A DNA stretch of 11,786 bases from contig JALTYD010000166.1 of assembly GCA_027046525.1 (NCBI GenBank), positions 1 to 11,786 on the forward strand. The letters are read 5' to 3'. Shown in pieces: positions 1 through 7,024 of the stretch. The notes beneath the pieces are model-generated. The model was given only the letters and a program-made list of their open reading frames with translations. It had not been told where the DNA came from and made no database searches. How positions within the stretch are numbered: position 1 is the first letter of the stretch; every line of letters begins with the position of its first letter. Source of the DNA: Pyrodictiaceae archaeon (GTDB taxonomy: Archaea; Thermoproteota; Thermoprotei_A; Sulfolobales; Pyrodictiaceae). The position numbers were made by a program, and so were the translations under genes.

Positions 1-1
1 T

Positions 2-52
2 ACTCGGGTCATAGTAAGTAGTCGTGGAGTTACGGTGTTAGTTATTGATTAG
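2..52 (+). CDS. C-terminal tail of an upstream protein (partial)
   Basis: Frame 2 is open from the window edge to a TAG at 50-52 and reads TRVIVSSRGVTVLVID. This alternating hydrophobic pattern looks like a terminal beta strand. The stop overlaps the TTG start of the next gene (45-47) by 8 nt, which is typical of translationally coupled archaeal operon genes. Only 16 residues are visible, so no family can be assigned. Another frame (YSGHSK, stop at 19-21) is also open to the edge but gives no overlap. The call rests on the coupling geometry and composition. Confidence 0.45.
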   Translation, partial: TRVIVSSRGVTVLVID

Positions 53-539
53 AATAAGAGGAGTAAAGACAAAAAAGATTATTCTTGGACTTCTGTTTTC
101 GATAATTATACTTGTTATGCTAGTACCGATTGTAGCACCTATACTTGAAGCTCTACTAGGCGGGAGAGAGTATAAGATAATAGTTTATACATCTGCGTAT
201 AATAGAGACAATGCACTACTACTATCAAGAGAGACTGCTAAAGCACTTGGTGTAAAAGAAAATTACGAACTCATAGAAGTAAAAGGAAATACCACAGAGA
301 ATTATACACTAGTTTCAGTTGTTGTAGAAGAAGATAATGAGCCCATAGTTGTATTCATTGTACCAGCAGATAGTAGGTATGCTGATGCTATAGTAAGAGC
401 ACTCAGCGAAGTAAGACCCTATATAAAGTCAAATGAAACCCTAGTTGTATTTTGGAGTGGCGAGTATCTTAGACTACCAAGAGAAACAGATATCGTTAAA
501 ACATATGCTCAAATATTTGCACTAGGAATACAAGGTTAA
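45..539 (+). CDS. Hypothetical membrane-anchored extracytoplasmic protein
   Basis: No family is recognised in this 164-residue protein. A basic N-terminus (RIRGVKTKK, residues 3-11) precedes one strongly hydrophobic segment at about 12-34, followed by a soluble domain of about 130 residues. Three N-glycosylation sequons (N82-T-T, N86-Y-T, N120-E-T) all lie after the membrane segment. This fits an uncleaved signal anchor with the domain outside the cell. The domain looks alpha/beta, with strands such as YKIIVYTS, PIVVFIVP and TLVVFWSG. The TTG at 45 is supported by GGTG at 34-37 with a 7-nt spacer and by an in-frame stop at 39-41, so no longer start exists. It overlaps the upstream reading frame, suggesting the two are co-transcribed and perhaps act together at the cell surface. 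Confidence 0.7.
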   Translation: MIRIRGVKTKKIILGLLFSIIILVMLVPIVAPILEALLGGREYKIIVYTSAYNRDNALLLSRETAKALGVKENYELIEVKGNTTENYTLVSVVVEEDNEPIVVFIVPADSRYADAIVRALSEVRPYIKSNETLVVFWSGEYLRLPRETDIVKTYAQIFALGIQG

Positions 540-562
540 TACAACCCTATAGCCTAGTAAAC

Positions 563-580
563 AAAATTAATAATAATTAC
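563..580 (+). promoter_or_regulatory. Possible TATA element for the MATE gene
   Basis: An A/T-only stretch (AAAATTAATAATAATTA) lies about 50-65 nt before the ATG at 628, in the 88-bp gap after the preceding gene. It resembles a crenarchaeal BRE/TATA pair and would give a leader of roughly 30 nt. No strong Shine-Dalgarno site precedes the ATG, so a leaderless start from a weaker element nearer 590 is an alternative. The support is composition only. Confidence 0.25.
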
Positions 581-627
581 GAATAATTTCTATTAGGTTA
601 ACACGGCAGTACGAAGAATAATTAACG

Positions 628-1989
628 ATGATCACTATGGATAGAGAGGAGTTAAGAGAAAAGATACTAACATCAAAGAATATGCCTGGTCTCCTTTTAT
701 GGTTAGCAATGCCTCTAGTTGTCTCAGGTAGCTTAGATTCTATATATAGTGTTATTGATACATTCTGGTTATCACTACTTGGTAAAGAAGCTCTAGCAAC
801 ACCTAATGTTTCGTGGCCGTATACTTCGATACTATTTGCAGTAGGATTAGCAATAGCAGGTGCTTCTTCTGGCATAGCTGGACAGTATATTGGTGATAAA
901 AATTATAAAGAAGCATCAAGGACCATGGGTATAGCGCTTGGAATACTACTCCTGTTTGGTGTTCCTGCATCAATACTCTTCGCACTATCTGCTAATAAAT
1001 ACCTAGTACTAGCAAATGTACCAGAAGAAGTAAGAGTGCTAGCACGTGTATATATTGTCATTATTGCAGCATCTATACCATTAATCTACGTATTCTTGGT
1101 ATTCAATTTTGCACTAGGTGCAGTTGGTGATACACGTACACCGATGAAGATAAGTATAGCTACAACGCTTATCAACGCAGCTCTAGATCCAGTACTAATA
1201 TTTCTCGCAGGATGGGGTGTTGCTGGGGCTGCTCTAGCAACAGCTATCGCTCGTGGTTCTGCATCACTCTATGCTATACATAGCTTTAGAACAGGTAGAC
1301 ATGGAGTAAAAATAGAGCTAGCAGACTTAAAACCAGATGTAAGTAGACTTAAACTCATAGGTAAAGTTGCATTACCTATAGTCTTCCAAAGAGTAGGTGT
1401 TACCTTAGGTTTTACCTCTATGGTACCTATAATATCTGGTCTAGGAACACCAGTTCTAGCAGCATATGCAATAGGTCAAGTTGTTTTGCATATAGACCAC
1501 GTTATTGCATTCCCGCTCATCCGTGCTACTAGTATTGTTGTTGCCCAGAGTTTAGGTGCTGAAAAAATAGATAGAGCAAGGAAGGCTGCATTTAGCGGAA
1601 TAGCAATGATAGTCGCAGCTGTTGGTATATTCATAGCAGTTCTATTAGCTATACGCAATCTCTTCGTTGATATATTTACTGATGATCCAGTAGTCGCGCA
1701 AATAGCCAAGGATATGCTACTAATATTTGGTCCTAGCGTCTTAGGCTTTAACTTATTGATGTTGAGTGATAGTATTGGTAGAGCAAGTGGCCATACACTA
1801 TTCGTGTCGCTAGCAGGGCTCACCAGACTATGGTTACTTAGAATACCCCTAAGCTGGTTCCTAGCATATAAATTAGGCTATAATGATACAGGACTATGGG
1901 CTGGAATGGCTATTAGTAATTATGTGTCGGGGATTATAGGATTAGCATGGATACTTAGAGGGAGTTGGTGTAAACCAGTTATTAAATAG
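628..1989 (+). CDS. MATE family multidrug/toxin efflux transporter
   Basis: This is an integral membrane antiporter of the MATE family (MatE domain twice). Such proteins export cationic drugs or metabolites using a H+ or Na+ gradient. The length of 453 residues is normal. The first half shows the family pattern: P29 and D44 in helix 1 (SGSLDSIYSVIDTFW), G-S-S-G-I-A-G-Q-Y-I-G-D at 79-90, and FALGAVGDTRTP (161-172) followed by LINAALDPVLIF (181-192). The second half repeats it: QRVGVTLGFTSM at 254-265, ATSIVVAQSLGA at 300-311, and a helix pair ending in LWLLRIPLSWFLAY (401-414). About 12 membrane segments are expected. The start could be Met1 (628) or Met4 (637). D44 matches the helix-1 Asp implicated in cation coupling in archaeal MATEs. 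The substrate is unknown. Confidence 0.93.
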   Translation: MITMDREELREKILTSKNMPGLLLWLAMPLVVSGSLDSIYSVIDTFWLSLLGKEALATPNVSWPYTSILFAVGLAIAGASSGIAGQYIGDKNYKEASRTMGIALGILLLFGVPASILFALSANKYLVLANVPEEVRVLARVYIVIIAASIPLIYVFLVFNFALGAVGDTRTPMKISIATTLINAALDPVLIFLAGWGVAGAALATAIARGSASLYAIHSFRTGRHGVKIELADLKPDVSRLKLIGKVALPIVFQRVGVTLGFTSMVPIISGLGTPVLAAYAIGQVVLHIDHVIAFPLIRATSIVVAQSLGAEKIDRARKAAFSGIAMIVAAVGIFIAVLLAIRNLFVDIFTDDPVVAQIAKDMLLIFGPSVLGFNLLMLSDSIGRASGHTLFVSLAGLTRLWLLRIPLSWFLAYKLGYNDTGLWAGMAISNYVSGIIGLAWILRGSWCKPVIK

Positions 1990-2071
1990 CTTCTCATCCT
2001 CTGTAAGAAAGTATCTAAAACAATAGTCAAACAATAGTCTAATAATTAACTTTTGTGTTTATATTATTCTT

Positions 2072-2075
2072 GGAG
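2072..2075 (+). promoter_or_regulatory. Shine-Dalgarno site for the 2084 gene
   Basis: GGAG lies 8 nt before the ATG at 2084 and fixes the start of the small helical protein. An A/T-rich TATA-like stretch lies just upstream at 2040-2066, so the gene probably has its own promoter in the 94-bp gap after the transporter. Confidence 0.55.
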
Positions 2076-2083
2076 AACGTTTT

Positions 2084-2536
2084 ATGTATGAACAGCTAGA
2101 AGATCTTATTCAGATCTTAGATGAAAAAGCTATTAAGGATGCAAAAACAACAGAATTAGAACTAACAGAGATTATCGCAAAACTACGAGATCCTGAAGAG
2201 AGATATAAAGCATACTGTGAAGTTTCAAAGATATGCTTTAAGCATAGTATCGAGAACTGGAATAGAGGTAATATTAAAGAAGCATATAGGAAGTTATGGA
2301 GCAGTGCTGTTCTGTATGTAGATTGTAAGCTTTTATCTAGAGGAGAGGGGGTCCCACTAACACTGAGAGAATATTGGAAGAATATACTTGAACTATTCTC
2401 CTCAAGTGATGAAGCAGTGCTGCAAGTTTGGCATAATGGTCTCTTGTCCTACTTTGCACTAATTCTAGGTTTTACTGAAGAAAAACTATTTTGGCACTTA
2501 GTAGATATACTGAGAAATTACATTGAAGTTAACTAG
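2084..2536 (+). CDS. Hypothetical all-helical protein, PaREP1/HEPN-like pattern
   Basis: This 150-residue soluble protein has no signal peptide or membrane segment and is predicted almost entirely helical. An acidic N-terminal helical stretch (1-45) precedes a central part (about 50-105) reading GNIKEAYRKLWSSAVLYVD. The pattern of an A/K-rich helix, a G-[N/D]-x-x-x-A turn and an LWxxA helix resembles crenarchaeal PaREP1 and related HEPN-type helical proteins, but I do not see the HEPN catalytic RxxxxH motif. Two cysteines (45, 51) and C81 are scattered without a metal-binding spacing. It ends 14 nt before the convergent acyl-CoA dehydrogenase stop. A well-placed GGAG supports the start. The family resemblance is weak and the function unknown. 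Confidence 0.7.
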   Translation: MYEQLEDLIQILDEKAIKDAKTTELELTEIIAKLRDPEERYKAYCEVSKICFKHSIENWNRGNIKEAYRKLWSSAVLYVDCKLLSRGEGVPLTLREYWKNILELFSSSDEAVLQVWHNGLLSYFALILGFTEEKLFWHLVDILRNYIEVN

Positions 2537-2550
2537 TATTTTGTGAGGCA

Positions 2551-3486
2551 TTAATACTGTTGACCATACTCTTTCTCTAGACTTCTAGCTATAATCTCAA
2601 GTTGTATATCTTGTGTACCTTCTGCTGCCGTAAGAGCATAAATGTGAGGAGCTATTATGTGCAGAGGGGCTTCTAGGCTAACTGAGTAGCCACCCAGGAC
2701 TCTTACAGCTGATTCAACGGTTTTCATCGAAGCTTCTAGTGCAAAGTACTTAGCTATGCTAGTTAAACTCCAATCTATTTTTGACTGTTTGTCGATAGTC
2801 TTGGCTACTTCTTTAACAAAACTACGAGCTACAGTATAGAATACATAAGTACTTGCTATTCTATGTCTAACAGCTTGATGCTGCCAAACACCACGGGATA
2901 TACTCCATCTAGTAATATATTCTAGCAATTGCCTAGATAGCCCAAGAGCATGTGCCGCTACTAGCACTCTACTTTCTGCTAGAGCAGATAAGAGGAGCCT
3001 ATAGGCTTCTTTACCAGGCCCAGCAACTACTCTACCTATTGCATTACTATATTTAACTCTCCCTATTCCAGTACACTTATAAGCACCTATATTCATAGGC
3101 TCTACATCTACTCCACTAGCTTTACGGTTCACCAGTGCTAAGATGGGGCCTTTTTCTGTTCTAGCTAGTACTAGGAGTTGGTCACAGTGCAAAGCATTAG
3201 TGGAGAACACTTTTTCTCCTCTTATAACTACATTTCCATTATCAATAAATTCTGCTATAGTGTTTATCTTCGATATATCAGAGCCTCCGTGAGGCTCAGT
3301 GAGAGATGGAGAGAGGATACCCTTTATGTCGACTCCTGACTTTTGGAGTATCCTATGAGGGATACAATGTACAGCAAAACTCATCCCTATACAGGGATCT
3401 TCTATTTCATCTAGCAGGGTTCTAGCTGACAGCTCTAAGTTACTACAGCTAGAAATATACTTTAGTACTGCCTCCCTAGTACTCAT
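2551..3486 (-). CDS. Acyl-CoA dehydrogenase family protein, N-terminally shortened
   Basis: A flavoenzyme of the acyl-CoA dehydrogenase family, expected to use FAD to introduce an alpha-beta double bond into acyl-CoA. Numbering below is from the GTG at 3498. The core shows SLTEPHGGSD (65-74), the RGEKVFSTNA block (93-102), ESRVLVAAHALG (175-186) and QHQAVRHRIA (206-215). The tail has VRVLGGY (265-271) and AAEGTQDIQ (291-299), with E293 at the position of the catalytic base of medium-chain enzymes. At about 315 residues it is some 65 shorter than usual: most of the N-terminal helical domain is missing. The Arg-Asp pair normally about ten residues before the EGT is replaced by A-P. The ATG at 3486 has GGAG 6 nt upstream and is preferred. 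The GTG at 3498 adds four residues and could be a leaderless start. It may be active with altered substrate range, or a subunit-like relative. Confidence 0.8.
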   Translation of the reverse strand: MSTREAVLKYISSCSNLELSARTLLDEIEDPCIGMSFAVHCIPHRILQKSGVDIKGILSPSLTEPHGGSDISKINTIAEFIDNGNVVIRGEKVFSTNALHCDQLLVLARTEKGPILALVNRKASGVDVEPMNIGAYKCTGIGRVKYSNAIGRVVAGPGKEAYRLLLSALAESRVLVAAHALGLSRQLLEYITRWSISRGVWQHQAVRHRIASTYVFYTVARSFVKEVAKTIDKQSKIDWSLTSIAKYFALEASMKTVESAVRVLGGYSVSLEAPLHIIAPHIYALTAAEGTQDIQLEIIARSLEKEYGQQY

Positions 3487-3492
3487 AATATT

Positions 3493-3496
3493 CTCC
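3493..3496 (-). promoter_or_regulatory. Shine-Dalgarno site deciding the acyl-CoA dehydrogenase start
   Basis: On the minus strand GGAG lies 6 nt before the ATG at 3486. It favours that start over the GTG at 3498, which itself overlaps this GGAG. A second GGAG lies further upstream of the GTG with a 10-nt spacer, so the GTG is not excluded. Confidence 0.5.
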
Positions 3497-3519
3497 ACTG
3501 CATATATTCTCCGACGGGT

Positions 3520-3528
3520 TAATATATC
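3520..3528 (-). promoter_or_regulatory. TATA box for the acyl-CoA dehydrogenase gene
   Basis: The minus strand reads GATATATTA here. Transcription starting about 26 nt downstream would begin near 3497, giving either a leaderless GTG message or a leader of about 11 nt containing the GGAG for the ATG at 3486. Confidence 0.45.
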
Positions 3529-3555
3529 AGTAACTTCACAGTGTTTAAAGCAAAA

Positions 3556-3588
3556 TTAAATAGTCTCCTTTCTAGAGAGGGTTTATAG
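3556..3588 (+). promoter_or_regulatory. Promoter region of ileS
   Basis: Two TATA-like elements precede ileS: TTAAATA at 3556-3562, with an A-rich BRE-like flank, and TTTATAG at 3582-3588. The second would place the transcript start near 3610, about 10 nt before the TTG start. The first would start it near 3585 and give a leader of about 35 nt. An imperfect dyad (3567-3580) lies between them. Confidence 0.4.
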
Positions 3589-3604
3589 AATGGTGATCTC
3601 TATT

Positions 3605-3614
3605 ATCCGCGGAT
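3605..3614 (+). repeat. Perfect 10-bp palindrome before ileS
   Basis: ATCCGCGGAT is its own reverse complement. It lies 6 nt upstream of the TTG start and spans the transcript start predicted from the nearer TATA element. That is a usual position for an archaeal repressor operator, though no regulator is known for it. It is notably GC-rich against the AT-rich flanks. Confidence 0.5.
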
Positions 3615-3620
3615 TATACG

Positions 3621-6557
3621 TTGAAGAAACGTTATAACCCGCTTGAAGTAGAAAAGACTATAGAAGAGTACTGGGTTACAAGAAACATCTATGATGCAGT
3701 AAAGTCTAAGAGTAGAAGTAGAGCAGGTAACAAGCTATTTGCTTTCCTAGAAGGACCACCAACTACAAACGGTTTTATGCATGTAGGACATGCTAGAGGT
3801 AGAACACTAAAAGATGTAAAACTTAGATTTATGAGGATGAAGGGATACTATGTATGGGATCAAGCTGGCTGGGATACACAAGGATTACCAGTCGAGCTAG
3901 AAGTTGAAAAGAAACTAGGCTTCAAGACAAAAAGAGATATAGAAAGATATGGCATAGAAAGATTCATCACAGAATGTAAGAAACTAGTAGACTACTACCT
4001 AGATCATTGGCTTAAAGCGAGTAGAAGGCTTGGCCTCTGGCTAGATTATGAAAACGCATACCAGACAAGAGATGACAGGTATATAGAAAGTGTTTGGGCG
4101 TTTCTAAAGAAAGCATACAAAGAGGGCTTACTCTATGAAGGCTTAAGAGTGGTACCTAGATGTCCTAGATGTAATACTGCACTTAGTAGTCATGAACTAG
4201 CTCTTGGCTATGCACTCGTAGAGGATCCAAGCATTTATTTTAAACTAAAGATAGATGGTAGGGAAAAAACCTATTTTGTTGCATGGACAACAACTCCTTG
4301 GACTATAATATCCAATGAAGCACTAGTTGTTCATCCTAAAGAAGAGTATGTGGAGATAAAAATCGGCGAAGAAATATGGATAGTTGCAGAGAAGAGATTA
4401 AAGCCATTTCTAGAAGAAGTAGGAATAAAAGAGTATAAGATACTAAATAGGTACAAAGGCTCGGCGCTAGAAGGACTTAGGTATCTGCATCCACTACTAG
4501 AAGAAGTACCCTATCATAAGAAACATAAAGAGCCCTATCATACAGTGCTATGTGCTGAATGGGTAAGTATGGAGGAGGGTACTGGAGTAGTTCATGCTGC
4601 ACCAGCACATGGACCTGAAGACTTCGAATTAGCTATTAGACACAGACTAGAAGTATATACACCACTGAGGGAAGATGGGTATTTTGGTGAAGATGCTGGA
4701 GTTTTCAAAAACCTATGGTTCATCGATAGCAATAGAGTCGTTATAGAGATACTAGAAAAGAAAAAACTACTAGTAAAATCTGGTACTATAGAGCATCAAT
4801 ATCCTCTATGCTGGCGTTGTGATACAAGGCTAATGTACTATGCTTCACGTCAATGGTTTATTAGAATAAGCGATGAAGTCAGAGAAGCTATGAGTAGAGA
4901 AGTCAAGTCTATGAAGTGGGCACCTACATGGGCTGTTAGTAGAATGCTAGACTGGGTTGAGAACGCAAAAGACTGGTGCATTAGTAGAGAAAGATTCTGG
5001 GGAACCCCACTACCTATATGGAAATGTAGTAAGTGTGGCTACTGGGAAGTAATAGGAAGTAAAGAGGAGCTAATAGAAAGAGCAGGGGCAGATATAGAAG
5101 AACTACATAGGCCATGGATAGATAACATAGAGCTAAAGTGCAAACGTTGTGGAGGAGTTATGAGAAGAGAACCATTTGTAGTTGATGTATGGATGGATAG
5201 TGGTGTAGCACATACTGCTGCTCTGCACCAGTATGGACTTGATAATCTCTTCGAAAAACTCTATCCCTTCACATGGATAACAGAAGCTGCTGATCAGACA
5301 CGTGGATGGTTTTACACTCTATTAGTAACTGGAGTAATATGGCATGGCAGAGCTCCATACAAGAGTGTACTACTACAGGGTCATGTCCTAGATAGATACG
5401 GCAAGAAGATGAGTAAAAGTAGAGGGAATGTTGTATGGGCTTATGATTGGATGCAGAAATTCGGTACAGATCCTATGAGGATATTCTTGCTGAGCAGAGC
5501 ACCATGGGACAGCATAAATTTCGATCCAGATGAAATAAAACGTTTTAATAGTTATCTTGATATCTTCTGGAACACAGTAAATTTCGCAAATACATACATC
5601 GAGTTAGATAAATGGAGAGTTTCAGAGATCAGACCAGATAGTCTGCAGCCAGAAGATAAATGGATAATCTACGAATTACACAAATCCATTAAGGAGATAG
5701 AAGAATACATAGAGAACGATGAAATACATAGAGCTGTTAGAGTACTGATAGATCTTATCGTTGAGAAGATAAGTCATAGGTATATTCCACTCATAAGACC
5801 GAGAGTATGGGAAGAAGAACTTAGTGAGAGTAAAAATGCTGCATACTATACACTTTACAATATACTAAAGAGAGTGATAATAGCTAGTGCACCATTAGTA
5901 CCCTTCATCTCAGAGTATCTATACCTTGCTTTCGTGAGGAAACTCGAACCAGACTCTCCTGATAGCGTTCATTTAGAAGAGTGGCCTACTGTTCCAAAAG
6001 AGCTACTTGATGAAGAAGTATGGAAAGCAGTTTCAGAGGCTTTTGAGATAAGCGAAGCGATATTATCTGCACGAAGTGAGAGAAAGTTAAAACGTAGATG
6101 GCCCCTAAGATTAGCTGGCATTGCCTCAAAGAGTGATATAGGACGTAAACAGCTTAGCAACGTAAAGAGCATTATATCTAGATTTGCTAACATAAAAAGA
6201 GTTGTAGTTATTGAAGAATTTGAAGAATCTAAAGATACTATAACTATCGAGACAGAGAACTTTAAAGTACTAGTAGATCTAGCTCTGGATAGAGAAACTC
6301 TCCTCGAAGGTTATGCTAGAGAAGTTGTGAGGAGAATGCAAGTACTAAGGAAAGAAATGGATCTACCAGTTGACTACGTAGTAGAAAAAGCAATAGTGTA
6401 TGCAGATAGCGACCTAAGGGAAGCTATAGAAAAGCATGAAGAATATATCAAGAGAGAAGTCCGTGTGAAATCAATAGAAATTGTCAACAAAGTTCCAGCA
6501 GATGCAAAGAAGTGGAAAATAGAAGATTTTGATTTTGCTGCTAAACTGATACCTTAG
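3621..6557 (+). CDS. ileS: Isoleucyl-tRNA synthetase
   Basis: This class Ia aminoacyl-tRNA synthetase charges tRNA-Ile with isoleucine in the cytoplasm. The HIGH motif is HVGH at 54-57, within GPPTTNGFMHVGHARG, and KMSKS is at 596-600. The CP1 editing domain (about 200-385) carries the Thr-rich WTTTPWT (222-228) and GTGVVHAAPAHGPED with D334, the conserved Asp of the deacylation site. Two zinc-knuckle sets are visible: C181/C184 with C397/C400, and C469/C472 with C507/C510. DWCISRERFWGTPLP (451-465) and DVWMDSG (522-528) are typical of IleRS. The anticodon-binding domain follows from about 680, with RWPLR near 826-830. The length of 978 is slightly below common archaeal values. An in-frame stop at 3594-3596 and the family N-terminus (KRYNPLEVEKTIEEYW) support the TTG start. 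It ends 31 nt before the convergent JAMM gene. Confidence 0.98.
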   Translation: MKKRYNPLEVEKTIEEYWVTRNIYDAVKSKSRSRAGNKLFAFLEGPPTTNGFMHVGHARGRTLKDVKLRFMRMKGYYVWDQAGWDTQGLPVELEVEKKLGFKTKRDIERYGIERFITECKKLVDYYLDHWLKASRRLGLWLDYENAYQTRDDRYIESVWAFLKKAYKEGLLYEGLRVVPRCPRCNTALSSHELALGYALVEDPSIYFKLKIDGREKTYFVAWTTTPWTIISNEALVVHPKEEYVEIKIGEEIWIVAEKRLKPFLEEVGIKEYKILNRYKGSALEGLRYLHPLLEEVPYHKKHKEPYHTVLCAEWVSMEEGTGVVHAAPAHGPEDFELAIRHRLEVYTPLREDGYFGEDAGVFKNLWFIDSNRVVIEILEKKKLLVKSGTIEHQYPLCWRCDTRLMYYASRQWFIRISDEVREAMSREVKSMKWAPTWAVSRMLDWVENAKDWCISRERFWGTPLPIWKCSKCGYWEVIGSKEELIERAGADIEELHRPWIDNIELKCKRCGGVMRREPFVVDVWMDSGVAHTAALHQYGLDNLFEKLYPFTWITEAADQTRGWFYTLLVTGVIWHGRAPYKSVLLQGHVLDRYGKKMSKSRGNVVWAYDWMQKFGTDPMRIFLLSRAPWDSINFDPDEIKRFNSYLDIFWNTVNFANTYIELDKWRVSEIRPDSLQPEDKWIIYELHKSIKEIEEYIENDEIHRAVRVLIDLIVEKISHRYIPLIRPRVWEEELSESKNAAYYTLYNILKRVIIASAPLVPFISEYLYLAFVRKLEPDSPDSVHLEEWPTVPKELLDEEVWKAVSEAFEISEAILSARSERKLKRRWPLRLAGIASKSDIGRKQLSNVKSIISRFANIKRVVVIEEFEESKDTITIETENFKVLVDLALDRETLLEGYAREVVRRMQVLRKEMDLPVDYVVEKAIVYADSDLREAIEKHEEYIKREVRVKSIEIVNKVPADAKKWKIEDFDFAAKLIP

Positions 6558-6588
6558 AACAATCTACGATAATTTTGACATAGTTTTA

Positions 6589-7002
6589 CTAATCCACTAA
6601 AGCAATATCCATACTAGATATTTTATCATCTACAAGGATCCAAGCTCTAAAGGCTAGTGAACGGGAATCTACTATTATCCAAGGTATTGGCCATTGTCTC
6701 ATACCCTGTAGATCTTTAGAGCTGGGGCTAGGAAGACCGGGATGACTATGGAGTATAGTGATTATATCGTATCTCTTCTTCTCGGCTTCTACATAGGCAT
6801 TATATATACATAGAGGATCAGCAACAAATTCAATTGAAGGATTACCAGATATATTGCTACACTCTACAAAATAGTCTATACGATATCTATTATCAGTCTT
6901 AGTGCCTATTCCTAGATATACGAGTTCTATGTGGGGATTTCTTTTTATACGTTCTAAGATATCAGCGATAGTACTCTTCTTTATAATTATCTGGGATACC
7001 AC
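6589..7002 (-). CDS. JAMM/MPN+ domain zinc metallopeptidase
   Basis: A single-domain JAB1/MPN/Mov34 metallopeptidase of 137 residues. The JAMM signature is HSHPGLPSPSSKD, with H85, H87, S94 and D97, and E26 (HIELVYLGIG) as the likely upstream catalytic Glu. The spacing between the second His and the Ser is six residues, one shorter than the usual seven. Archaeal JAMM proteins cleave ubiquitin-like modifiers (SAMP/Urm1 type) from targets or release the C-terminus of sulfur-carrier proteins. Which applies here is unknown. The GTG start is well supported by AGGTG (7010-7014) with a 7-nt spacer. It lies 22 nt after the radical SAM gene and is probably in the same transcript. No membrane segment is seen. 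Confidence 0.88.
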   Translation of the reverse strand: MVSQIIIKKSTIADILERIKRNPHIELVYLGIGTKTDNRYRIDYFVECSNISGNPSIEFVADPLCIYNAYVEAEKKRYDIITILHSHPGLPSPSSKDLQGMRQWPIPWIIVDSRSLAFRAWILVDDKISSMDIALVD

Positions 7003-7009
7003 CAGTGAA

Positions 7010-7014
7010 CACCT
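7010..7014 (-). promoter_or_regulatory. Shine-Dalgarno site fixing the JAMM gene GTG start
   Basis: AGGTG on the minus strand lies 7 nt before the GTG at 7002. The strong site within the 22-nt gap after the radical SAM gene is consistent with operon translation. Confidence 0.65.
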
Positions 7015-7024
7015 GATATTTTTC

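Noticed and set aside
567..985. Minus-strand reading frames overlapping the start of the MATE gene
   Set aside because: They are antisense to a clear MATE transporter, have no family resemblance and no ribosome-binding site.
1476..1823. 115-codon minus-strand frame inside the MATE gene
   Set aside because: It is a shadow of the transporter's hydrophobic coding sequence with no recognisable domain.
2406..2480. Possible C/D box sRNA (GTGATGA at 2406, CTGA near 2475)
   Set aside because: No internal D' and C' boxes were found at suitable spacing, the boxes are about 70 nt apart, and the stretch is coding.
5969..6193. 74-codon minus-strand frame inside ileS
   Set aside because: It lies antisense to the conserved C-terminal region of IleRS and has no features of its own.
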